Assembly (NCBI GenBank): GCA_945897955.1
Contig: CAMDGQ010000012.1
Location: forward strand, 1-63,894
Length of the DNA stretch: 63,894 nt
Direction of reading: 5' to 3'
DNA from: Tepidiphilus sp. J10
GTDB lineage: Bacteria > Pseudomonadota > Gammaproteobacteria > Burkholderiales > Thiobacillaceae
In this document: piece by piece, positions 49,123 through 57,700 of the stretch
Layout of the letters: the number at the start of each line of letters is the position of its first letter
How positions within the stretch are numbered: position 1 is the first letter of the stretch
Translations under genes and position numbers: made by a program
Notes under the pieces: model-generated
Databases searched by the model: none
The model's input: the letters and a program-made list of their open reading frames with translations, nothing else
Told to the model about the DNA's origin: nothing

Positions 49123-49501
49123 TACTGATCAACTCCTGTTCATAACTTATCAATTCCCGCGCGTGCTTGAGGGCCCGATAATAGTGAGCGCCTAGAACTG
49201 CATCGCTCAACTTTTCAAGCAATCCGGTGGTACTCGGCGCAACTTCGATCACTGCGCGCACTTGTTCCCAGTAGTACTGGTGATACTTGGCCAGATTCGG
49301 CGTATCCATATACATGAGCTGAACGGCGAGATAGATGCGCTTGCAAGGCGAATCGGCGTCGGATTCCTTGAGTATGTCCTTTTCTCGCAAGACGGGAACA
49401 TCATTCAGAACAGCCAACTGGCATCGACTGTCGCCATTGACGATAACGGCCCCTCCGAGAAACAGCTTCTCGTGGGGCCGAAGATCGAGTTTAAGCGGCA
49501 T
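49103..49501 (-). CDS. flbT: Flagellar biosynthesis repressor FlbT
   Basis: A 132-residue FlbT homologue that opens MPLKLDLRPHEKLFLGGAVIVNGD, a very conserved family start, with LREKDILKESDADSPCKRIYLAVQLMY following. In Caulobacter, FlbT binds the flagellin mRNA 5' leader and promotes its decay when flagellar assembly is incomplete. Like FlaF it is mainly alphaproteobacterial. It overlaps flaF by 20 nt, implying coupled translation. Confidence 0.92.
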   Translation of the reverse strand: MPLKLDLRPHEKLFLGGAVIVNGDSRCQLAVLNDVPVLREKDILKESDADSPCKRIYLAVQLMYMDTPNLAKYHQYYWEQVRAVIEVAPSTTGLLEKLSDAVLGAHYYRALKHARELISYEQELISNACKPA

Positions 49502-49521
49502 GACGACTGTTCAATCCAGCA

Positions 49522-50322
49522 TTACCTTGATTCCGCCGCCTGTTCAAGCTGATGAGCGTTGCGACTGATTCCTTGGCGACCAATCCCGTCGCGGTCAATG
49601 CCTGCATCGGCGAGTTGAGCGCGCACAAGCGTGCCCTCACCTACCTCAGCCGACTGTTCCTGGCGCGCATAGCTGACAACATCTTTCCACATGCCAGCCT
49701 GTAATCGCTCAACAACTGTCTTCATGGCTTTAACCTGATCCATCGCCGCGCTTACTTCGTCATTACTGGCGGATTCGGCATCAAGCGTGAGGATATCCCA
49801 CATCGGCTCCTTGATCAGACTTGCAGCCGCAGTGTTGCCGGACTCGCCACCTTCGACAGTCTTGGGATCCTTCTCAACTCCAAACAGTTTTCCCAACGCA
49901 TCAAGCGACTCCGGCGGCGGAAAAGTCAGCGCATCAATTTGCCTGCGCAAACCGCCAAAGCTGTTCAAAAGCGAAATTCGTTCAGGATTGTCGATCGGGT
50001 ATGGTGGATACATCTTGACCACCGCACCCAGATCTTCTTCCATGGCACTGAGCAATTGCTCCGCTTTTTCGGCTGTAACGACAACTTCCCGGACCAATGA
50101 TGCTGCCTTGTTGAGCACCTCCTGCTGACCTCGTATCTGTGCAAACGCAACTGCGACTTGAGACGTGGAAGCCGATTCCTTGCCACCAGGCAGATCAAGA
50201 ACAGATGCACCACGCACCGTATCCGACTGACTCGTCGGGCGCGATGCCTGCACAGTAACGGGCGCGTTCGGTTGAGCCAACACCGAGTGACCAAGAGCAG
50301 GCCCTGAAATTCCAGTGACCAT
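49522..50322 (-). CDS. Unrecognised 266-residue protein in the flagellin locus
   Basis: I do not recognise a named family. The ATG at 50322 has GGAGG six bases upstream; a GTG two codons earlier would overlap that site, so I reject it. The protein has no signal peptide or membrane segment. A Ser/Thr-rich N-terminus is followed by helices (about 55-105) and the striking motif MYPPYPIDNPERISLLNSFGGLRRQIDALTFPPPE. It lies between flagellin and flbT in the same orientation, 20 nt before flbT, so a role in flagellin handling is inferred from place only. Confidence 0.75.
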   Translation of the reverse strand: MVTGISGPALGHSVLAQPNAPVTVQASRPTSQSDTVRGASVLDLPGGKESASTSQVAVAFAQIRGQQEVLNKAASLVREVVVTAEKAEQLLSAMEEDLGAVVKMYPPYPIDNPERISLLNSFGGLRRQIDALTFPPPESLDALGKLFGVEKDPKTVEGGESGNTAAASLIKEPMWDILTLDAESASNDEVSAAMDQVKAMKTVVERLQAGMWKDVVSYARQEQSAEVGEGTLVRAQLADAGIDRDGIGRQGISRNAHQLEQAAESR

Positions 50323-50334
50323 TTTCACCCTCCC

Positions 50335-50362
50335 CCCGCATGCGCCCGAAAGCGCATGCGGG
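50335..50362 (-). other. Strong intercistronic stem-loop after the flagellin gene
   Basis: A perfect 11-bp stem (CCCGCATGCGC / GCGCATGCGGG) with a 6-nt loop starts 24 nt after the flagellin stop. No U-tract follows, and the hairpin abuts the ribosome-binding site of the next gene. It may stabilise flagellin mRNA or throttle downstream translation. Confidence 0.75.
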
Positions 50363-50386
50363 TCAAGTTACCAAGCATTCCCGGGA

Positions 50387-51292
50387 TTAGAACAGTCTCA
50401 GGATCGACTGTTCAGCCTGCGAGGAAATGCTCAGGGCGGTAGTTCCCAATTGCTGCTTGGTCTGCAACGAAAGCAGGTTGGCACCTTCTTCGTTGGTATC
50501 AGCCTCGGTAAGCCTGGTCGAACCGACAATCAGGTTGTTCACCATTTCACCGATGAAAGTCTGCCTCGTCGTCAGGGTGCTCAGGTTGGCCGACAACTCT
50601 GAAGCCCGAGTCTGCAAAGTCGCAATGGCCGCATTCAGACTCGCCTCAACCAGATCCAGATTAGGCGCGTCATCAAGATCGGCATAAGCAATATTGCCGC
50701 TTGTTCCGGCTACATCAAGCACAGCGCCGCCACCGGAAATACCCAGACCGCTGGCGCCGGCATTGAAACCGGACATGACGATTTCTGTCGTGGCATTCTC
50801 ATTGAAGTTAACTGTCAAGGTCACACTACCGCTGGTCAGGAAGTTGGTTCCCTTGTAGCTTGCGTCAGTCACCAGATTGTTCAGTTGCTCAACCAGGCGG
50901 TTGTACTGCCCAACCAGGCCGGAAGCGCCTGCGCCGGTATTGTCGCCACCCAGTGTCACAGAACTGTTCACCGTATCGTTGATGGCCGAACGAGCTTGCG
51001 TTACCACGCCACGAATCGCTTCAATGGTGGTCAATACACCCTTGATACCCGAATCGGCAGCCTTGACAGTCTGAATTGCCTCACTGATGTTGTCCTTAAG
51101 GCCAGTAAGCAAACCTGCGCGTGAAGTATGGCCTTGTGCCGCAAAGAAGTTGGCGGGGTTGTCAACTGCGGTGTTTACTCGCTTGCCGGTAGCAAGTCGT
51201 TCCTCGGTTTGTCCCAACAGCCGTGCAGTGGTCTGCAAGCTGATCAGATTGGAACGCATTGAAGAGGTCAGGCCGATTTCGCCGATTGCCAT
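50387..51292 (-). CDS. Flagellin, alphaproteobacterial type
   Basis: Flagellar filament subunit of 301 residues. The N-terminal D0/D1 region (GLTSSMRSNLISLQTTARLLGQTEERLATGKRVNTAVDNPANFFAA) and C-terminal D1/D0 region (LTEADTNEEGANLLSLQTKQQLGTTALSISSQAEQSILRLF) are intact; only a short Gly-rich D2 lies between them. The SILRLF end and the ATGKRVNTAVDNPANFF segment resemble Alphaproteobacteria rather than typical betaproteobacterial flagellins. AAAAGGAG precedes the ATG. A sigma-28 promoter with a hairpin-containing leader lies upstream. Confidence 0.93.
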   Translation of the reverse strand: MAIGEIGLTSSMRSNLISLQTTARLLGQTEERLATGKRVNTAVDNPANFFAAQGHTSRAGLLTGLKDNISEAIQTVKAADSGIKGVLTTIEAIRGVVTQARSAINDTVNSSVTLGGDNTGAGASGLVGQYNRLVEQLNNLVTDASYKGTNFLTSGSVTLTVNFNENATTEIVMSGFNAGASGLGISGGGAVLDVAGTSGNIAYADLDDAPNLDLVEASLNAAIATLQTRASELSANLSTLTTRQTFIGEMVNNLIVGSTRLTEADTNEEGANLLSLQTKQQLGTTALSISSQAEQSILRLF

Positions 51293-51321
51293 GATAAAAC
51301 TCCTTTTCTAGGGTCGATTGA

Positions 51322-51340
51322 TGGAGGTTTTCTGCCTCCA
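51322..51340 (-). promoter_or_regulatory. Stem-loop in the flagellin 5' leader
   Basis: A 6-bp stem (TGGAGG / CCTCCA) with a 7-nt loop lies about 30 nt upstream of the flagellin start, within the predicted transcript leader. It could be the target of the FlbT encoded downstream, by analogy with Caulobacter; this is inference. Confidence 0.5.
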
Positions 51341-51371
51341 GAACAGGGTCTAAATACCGTGTTCGTGCTGC

Positions 51372-51398
51372 ATATCGACAATGGCCGAAATAACTTTA
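51372..51398 (-). promoter_or_regulatory. Sigma-28 (FliA) promoter of the flagellin gene
   Basis: On the minus strand TAAAGTTA is followed after 11 nt by GTCGATAT, against the FliA consensus TAAAGTTT-N11-GCCGATAA (7/8 and 6/8 matches, exact spacing). The predicted transcript start is about 70 nt upstream of the ATG. Confidence 0.8.
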
Positions 51399-51479
51399 GC
51401 TTTTTTTTGATTATTTTCCGAAACACTCAAGACAACGCAAAGCAATTGCCAACGCAAATCTGGTTCCCGAACTGAAAAG

Positions 51480-52820
51480 TCATTCTTCCCGGAGTGCGCC
51501 TGACATGCGCTCGATTATCGGCTTCAGCAGATAGTTCAAAAGAGTTCTTTCCCCGGTAGTTACCAGAACCTCAACTTCCATCCCGGGTTTGACATCGAGT
51601 CCGGCACGTTCAAGCCCGCTCAGCAAAGCCTGATCCGGCTTGATAACTGCCTGGAAGTACGGAAGCCGAGTGTGTTCGTCAATGATCTGGTCGGCTGAAA
51701 CCGTATCCACCTTGCCGGTCAGAACGGGCGTATTTGTCCGCTGCAACGAGGAAAACCGGACAGATACCGGCAAACCCGGTTTCAGGCGATCCGCCGCCAT
51801 GGTCGGGAATCTGGACTTGATCAACCAGGTTGACTGCATCGGGACGATGTCCATCAAACGCTGGCCAGCCTGAACTACGCCACCTATCGTGTGCAGCGCC
51901 AGATCCATGGCTTGCCCGCTTGCCGGCGAACGAACATTTGCGCTTTCCACCTCGAATTCCAGCGCCTTGATGCGTTCTGCCAGGGTCGATACTTCGTCGC
52001 TCACACTGCCAAGCTGGGATTCGACCTCACTCCGGAAAGTCTGCACCAACTGAAGCGTCTTCAACTGGCTTTCATTCATGGCCTGCTCCGTACGGCCAAT
52101 GTTGGTGATGGCAGTAGCCAGATCAACACTGAGCTCGCCCATATCTCGCTCGACTTCATGAATGCGATTCATGGAAATGAAACCCTTGCTTACCAGAGCG
52201 CGAAAACTTTCCAGTTCCTTTTCCTGAGCGGCAAGGCGAGCTTCCTGGTGGCGCTTGATCTCCTTGAAACCAACCAACTGACCTTGCAGTGACGCAAGTT
52301 CGTGTTCAATGATGCGCCGCTTGATTTCGAGCTCCCTGCGGCGAGTCTCAAACAATCTTGTTTGCAATTCGACTGTTGAGCCCACACGCGGATCGCCAGA
52401 ACGATCCAGCAAATCACCAGGCCAGACGATCCTGCCCTGATTTGAACGTTCCGCGTTCAGGCGAGCCTCCAGGCAGCGGGCGCTGATCCATTGACCTACG
52501 GCTGCTTCAAGCTGTGCCTGCGCCTGCACAGTATTCAGGCGTACCAATGTCTGGCCACGAGCGACCTGATCACCATCCTTGACCAGAATCGCATCCACAG
52601 CGCCCCCAACCAGCGTCTGAACCGTCTTCTTCTCGCCGCTGACCACGACCGTACCGGTGCCGGCCATACCTTGATCAAGTGGCGCAAACCCGGCCCAAAG
52701 CATGAATCCGCCAAACCCGATCGCCAAAACCCACAAACCCAGCCGCGCCATGGCGGCGGCATCCGAATCGAGAGCCAGGCGATCGGCTTCGGAGCCGGTC
52801 AGATGCGGGTCAAACTTCAT
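51480..52820 (-). CDS. Type I secretion membrane fusion protein (HlyD/PrtE family)
   Basis: Periplasmic adaptor linking an ABC exporter to an outer-membrane TolC-like pore. The 446-residue protein has one N-terminal transmembrane helix (about 29-46, GLWVLAIGFGGFMLWAGF) and a barrel-sandwich/lipoyl half (GTGTVVVSGEKKTVQTLVGGAVDAILVKDGDQV). Long coiled-coil hairpins (about 105-290) follow, then the C-terminal signature GMEVEVLVTTGERTLLNYLLKPI. It starts 9 nt after the ABC gene. No TolC homologue is in the window. Confidence 0.92.
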   Translation of the reverse strand: MKFDPHLTGSEADRLALDSDAAAMARLGLWVLAIGFGGFMLWAGFAPLDQGMAGTGTVVVSGEKKTVQTLVGGAVDAILVKDGDQVARGQTLVRLNTVQAQAQLEAAVGQWISARCLEARLNAERSNQGRIVWPGDLLDRSGDPRVGSTVELQTRLFETRRRELEIKRRIIEHELASLQGQLVGFKEIKRHQEARLAAQEKELESFRALVSKGFISMNRIHEVERDMGELSVDLATAITNIGRTEQAMNESQLKTLQLVQTFRSEVESQLGSVSDEVSTLAERIKALEFEVESANVRSPASGQAMDLALHTIGGVVQAGQRLMDIVPMQSTWLIKSRFPTMAADRLKPGLPVSVRFSSLQRTNTPVLTGKVDTVSADQIIDEHTRLPYFQAVIKPDQALLSGLERAGLDVKPGMEVEVLVTTGERTLLNYLLKPIIERMSGALREE

Positions 52821-52829
52821 GATTACGAG

Positions 52830-54557
52830 TCAATCCCCTGAATCAGACCGGGTTGAGGAACCGGCCACAACGGGAGCGGAAGCAGTCAATGCCTTCAACA
52901 CCTGATCTTTTGAGCCATAGAGATGCTGCATGCCATCCTTGAGCAGGAGCATCTTGTCGACAACAGCCAATACGTTGGAGCGATGCGTAACCAGGACAAC
53001 GGTCGAACCGGCATCCTTGAGAGACCTGATTGCCGCAAGCAAGGCCAGTTCTCCGGCTTCGTCAAGATTCGAGTTGGGCTCATCCAGAGCGACAACAGCA
53101 GGCAATCCGTAAAGCGCGCGGGCCAGTCCGATACGCTGCTTCTGACCGCCCGACAGCTTGAATGCGCCGGCACCAAGAACGGTTTCATAGCCTTGCGGGA
53201 AATGCAGCACCATCTCGTGAATGCCGGACATCCGCGCAGCCTCGATCACCTTGACCGAATCCACTTCGCCAAAGCGGGCGATATTCTCGGCGACTGAACC
53301 ATCAAGCAATTCCACATCCTGGGGCAAGTAACCCAGTGATGGCCCCAAATCCCCGCGCGACCATTGAGCGATATCGGCCTCATCGAATCTCACCGAACCG
53401 TGCGCGGGGGGCCAGATACCCACCATTGCCCGCACCAGAGAAGACTTTCCGGATGCACTCGGACCGACGATGGCAATTGCCTCGCCCTTGTTCAAGGAGA
53501 TATTCACGCCATTGACCGCCGGTTTCCTGGCGCCGGGCGGCACCACGATCAGGTTTTCCAGCCGGATAACGCCGGTTGGCGGGGGCAACGCCATGCGATG
53601 TGTTTGCGCCGGATAAGTCGCAAGCAACTCGTTCAGTCTCCGATAACTGTTCTTCGCTCCATCGAGTTGCTTCCACGACCCGATAGCCAGTTCAACCGGC
53701 GCCATGGCACGACCCAACAGAATGGATACAGCAATCATGGCTCCAGCCGATATTTCGTTTTCCAGCACCAGATATGCGCCCAAAGCGAGTGACAGAGACT
53801 GCCAACTGATTCTGATGAAACGAGTCGCTCCGGCAATCCCCAGGCTGCGCCTGCTGGCCATGGCCTGGGCTGCCAGCACTCGATGCTGCAGGCCTGCCCA
53901 CTTGCTGCGCAGGACATCGAGCATACCGAGTGCATGAATCACCTCGGCATGCTGCAAGGAACTGTTGATATATGAAGCGCTGGAAATTGAAAGCTGATTG
54001 GCTTCAGCCATGTAGCCGCGGGTAGCGAATTCGTTCCAGATTGCCAGCATCACCAGAATTACCGAACCGACCAGGGCAAAGACGCCCAGCCAGAAGTGGA
54101 ACAGAAAGCAGGCTGCCAGATAGATCGGCAACCAAGGCGCATCGAAGAAGGCAATCAATCCTTGTCCGGTAATGAATTGCCTCAGTGTCGACAAATCGCT
54201 CAACACTTGAGACGGGTTGGCGGAACGTTCGCGCAGATTGCGTTCAAAGGCAGCAGTAAAAACCCTTTCGCCCAGACGATTGTCAATTCCCGCGCTCATC
54301 CTGACCATCACCTGGCCCCGTATCCACTCAAGTGTGCCGCTCAACATGAACAAGCCCAGGATGATCAGGCTCAGCATTACCAGCGTAGTCTCGTTCCGGC
54401 TGGTCAAGACGCGATCGAAGACCTGCATCATGTAGATCGAAGGCGCCAGCATCAGGAGATTGATCACTCCGCTGAACAACGCCAGGCTCACGAATATCTG
54501 CCGGTAACCCAGCAGGGCGGCATCAAGTTCACGAACAGGATCAAGGGCAAGCTTCAT
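52830..54557 (-). CDS. Type I secretion ABC transporter (PrtD/permease-ATPase)
   Basis: Exporter of 575 residues. The transmembrane half has about six helices (FVSLALFSGVINLLMLAPSIYMMQVFDRVLTSRNETTL at the start) and the ATPase half has Walker A GPSASGKSSL, signature KLSGGQKQR, Walker B VVALDEPNSNLD and the switch THRS. There is no N-terminal C39 peptidase, so cargo would not be a double-glycine peptide but a larger protein with a C-terminal signal. I start at the ATG at 54557; the frame extends 37 codons into the divergent promoter region without similarity. It faces away from the giant repeat gene across 185 nt. Confidence 0.93.
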   Translation of the reverse strand: MKLALDPVRELDAALLGYRQIFVSLALFSGVINLLMLAPSIYMMQVFDRVLTSRNETTLVMLSLIILGLFMLSGTLEWIRGQVMVRMSAGIDNRLGERVFTAAFERNLRERSANPSQVLSDLSTLRQFITGQGLIAFFDAPWLPIYLAACFLFHFWLGVFALVGSVILVMLAIWNEFATRGYMAEANQLSISSASYINSSLQHAEVIHALGMLDVLRSKWAGLQHRVLAAQAMASRRSLGIAGATRFIRISWQSLSLALGAYLVLENEISAGAMIAVSILLGRAMAPVELAIGSWKQLDGAKNSYRRLNELLATYPAQTHRMALPPPTGVIRLENLIVVPPGARKPAVNGVNISLNKGEAIAIVGPSASGKSSLVRAMVGIWPPAHGSVRFDEADIAQWSRGDLGPSLGYLPQDVELLDGSVAENIARFGEVDSVKVIEAARMSGIHEMVLHFPQGYETVLGAGAFKLSGGQKQRIGLARALYGLPAVVALDEPNSNLDEAGELALLAAIRSLKDAGSTVVLVTHRSNVLAVVDKMLLLKDGMQHLYGSKDQVLKALTASAPVVAGSSTRSDSGD

Positions 54558-54626
54558 GTGCGCACCATTCTTCAGGCCCGCCACAACCCGACATGCTGCA
54601 TAGCAATATTCATGTTTCTCTAGGAC

Positions 54627-54654
54627 TAAAGTTTTCCGGTGCATTTGCCGATAG
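54627..54654 (+). promoter_or_regulatory. Sigma-28 (FliA) promoter of the giant repeat gene
   Basis: TAAAGTTT (54627-54634), a perfect -35 match, is followed after 12 nt by GCCGATAG (54647-54654), a 7/8 match to GCCGATAA. The usual spacing is 11 nt, so it is one longer. Transcription would start near 54661, giving a leader of about 82 nt. This would place the downstream gene in the flagellar late regulon. Confidence 0.78.
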
Positions 54655-54742
54655 GGTTTCCGCAGCAAATGTCGGCGGAATTACGGCAGAGATTTCAGTA
54701 GTCACCGCATCAATCGTTTGAATAGTGTTTCTGGAGATTAGC

Positions 54743-57700
54743 ATGAGCAGCTTTATTACTGGCCTTACCACAGCGCAGATAGCTGCTCTGGCCACCAATC
54801 AGATCGCGTCGCTGACCACTGAAGACATCGCCGCGTTCACGGCGACCCAGATTGCCGCGCTGACTACTGCTCAAGTGCCTGTGCTGACCACGGAAAGCAT
54901 AGCGGCATTCTCCACTGCGCAGATTCCGGCATTTACCAGTGCACAGATTGTCGCCTTCACCGGCGGCCAGATTGCCGCCATCGAGACAGTCGATCTGGCG
55001 CTGATGACCACCGCGCAGATACAGTCGATTGCCAGCGACGACATCGCCTCGCTCACCACCGCTCAAGTTGTCGCTTTGACTACCGCGCAGACCGCCGCGT
55101 TGACCTCGACGCAAATCGCAAACATGACAACGGCGCAAATCGCGGCAATGGAAACCGCCGATCTGTCGAAATTGAATACCACGGCATTGCAGGGATTGAC
55201 CACGGCCCAGATCGCGGCATTGACCACTGCGCAAGCGGCTGCCTTGACCCTGACGCAACTCTCGAAACTCAGTAACAGCCAGATCGCCGCCTTCGAAACC
55301 GCAGATATTGCCAACCTGTCCACAGCGGCCATCACCGGCCTGACTACGGCACAGATCGCCGCACTGACCACTGCACAAGCGGCTGCGCTGACATCCACCC
55401 AGATCGCCGGTCTGAACATCACCCAGATTGCCGCATTCGAAACGGCAGACCTCGCCGCCCTCACCACGACCGCATTGCAGGGCCTCACCACGGCGCAAAT
55501 CGTGGCGCTGACCACAGGGCAAGTCGCAGCGCTGACCACCGGGCAGATTGCCGCCATTGGCACCGCCCAGATCGCAGCTCTGGCGACTGACGACATCCCG
55601 GTGCTGACCACCGCTCAGATCGCCGCGTTGACCACTGCACAAGCAGGTGTACTGAAATCGACTCAGGTTGCAAAGCTGACCACGGCGCAGATTGCAGCAA
55701 TGGAAAGCGCCGATGTGGCCAAGCTTTCCACAGCCGCACTGACCGGTTTGACGACTGGTCAGGTCGTCGCCTTGACTACCGAACAGGCAGGTGCGCTCAC
55801 CTCTGCGCAGCTTGCTGCCCTCAGCGCGGCCCAGATCGCCGCGCTGGAAACAGCGGATATCAGCAATCTGTCCACTACTGCATTGCCTGGCCTCACCAGC
55901 GCCCAGATAGTGGCGCTGACCACAGCTCAGGCCGCCGCACTGACCACCAGCCAGATTGCCGCACTTACTTCCGCGCAAATCGCCGCGTTCGCGACAGACG
56001 ACATCGCCGCGCTAAGCACGGCACAGATCGCTGCACTGACCACCGCGCAGGCGGCGGCACTGACATTGACCCAGATTTCGAAACTGACAACGGCGCAAAT
56101 CGCGGCCATGGAGACAGCCGATATCGCCAAGCTCTCCAGCACTGCCTTGCCCGGCTTGACAACCGCTCAGATTGTCGCGCTGACCACAGCACAAGCTGCT
56201 GCGCTGACCTCGTCGCAACTCGCCAGTCTGACCCCGGCCCAGGTCGCTGTTCTGGAGACTGCCGATCTAGCCAGTCTCTCCACTACCGCGTTGCCCGGCT
56301 TGACCACAGCAGGCATCGTCGCGCTCACCACCGGCCAGGTTGCCGCGCTCACCACAGCGCAGGTCGCCGCGCTCACATCGACCCAGATCGCCGCCCTTGC
56401 AACGGATGACATTCCGGCGTTGACCACGGCGCAGATCGCCGCCCTGACCACCGCCCAGGCTGGAGCGTTGACTGCGACCCAGATCGCCAGGTTGACCACA
56501 GCTCAGATCGCCGCCATGGAGACGGCCGATGTCGCCAAACTGACCACCGCAGCCCTGCAAGGCCTGACCACCGCGCAAGTTGTGGCCCTGACCACTGCTC
56601 AAGCTGCCGCGCTCACTACTGATCAGTTCAGCAAACTGACTGCCGCGCAAATCGCCGCCCTCGCCACCGATGACATCGCGGCGCTGACCACCGCCCAGGT
56701 CGCTGCGCTAACTACCAGTCAAGCGGCCGCGTTGACCTCGGCGCAAATCAACAACATGACCACGGCGCAGATCGCCGCCATGGAAACGGCCGATGTCGCC
56801 AAACTGACCACCGCCGCACTGCAAGGGCTGACTACCGCGCAGGTCGTCGCGCTGACCACCGCCCAGGCGAGCGCGTTGACACAGGTTCAGGTCGCAGGCT
56901 TGACCACGACCCAGGTCGCCGCACTCCAGACAGCGGATATCGCCAGCCTTTCAACCGCCGCAGTACCTGGTCTGACCACGGCCCAGATCGTCGCGTTGAG
57001 CACCGGGCAAGCAGCCGCATTGACCACCACGCAGTTTGAAAAACTGACTGCAGCCCAGATTGCCGCGCTGGCGACAGACGACATCGCCGCGCTGACCACC
57101 GCCCAGATCGCCGCGCTGACCACCGCGCAAGCAGCCGCATTGACCTCTGCGCAAATCGCCAACATGACCACGGCGCAGATCGCCGCGATTGAAACCGCCG
57201 ATTTCGCCAGGCTTTCCACCACCGCGCTGCAGGGACTGACCACGGCCCAGGCGGTCGCGATGACCACCGCTCAGGCGGGTGCGCTGACTTCAGCCCAGAT
57301 ATCCAAACTGACTACCGCCCAGATTGCCGCGCTGGAAACCGCCGACGTTGCCAAGATATCCACTGCTGCACTGCCCAGCCTGACCAGCGCCCAGATCGTG
57401 GCGCTGACCACAGCGCAGGCTGCCGCCCTGACCACCGAACAGTTCAGCAAACTGACCCCTGCCCAGATCGCCGCCCTGGCGACGGATGACATCGCTGCGC
57501 TGACCACCGCCCAGATTGCCGCGCTCACCACGGCGCAGACAACCGCCCTCACTTCCGCTCAGCTTGCCAAAATGACCACGGCGCAGATCGCCGCCATGGA
57601 AACTGCGGATGTCGCAAAACTCACCGTTACGGCGCTGCCCGGACTTACCACCGCGCAGGCCGCCGCGCTGACCACGGCGCAGGCGGCAGCATTGACGTCC

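Noticed and set aside
54558-54668. Longer N-terminus for the ABC exporter (start at 54668)
   Set aside because: The extra 37 residues lack similarity to exporters and would cover the divergent promoter; MKLALDPVRELDAAL fits the family start.
54669-54696. Weak sigma-28-like site on the minus strand (GAAA, 16-nt gap, GCCGACAT) that could serve the exporter genes
   Set aside because: The -35 part matches poorly and the site would overlap the stronger plus-strand promoter head-on, so I do not call it; it merits testing only with transcript-start data.
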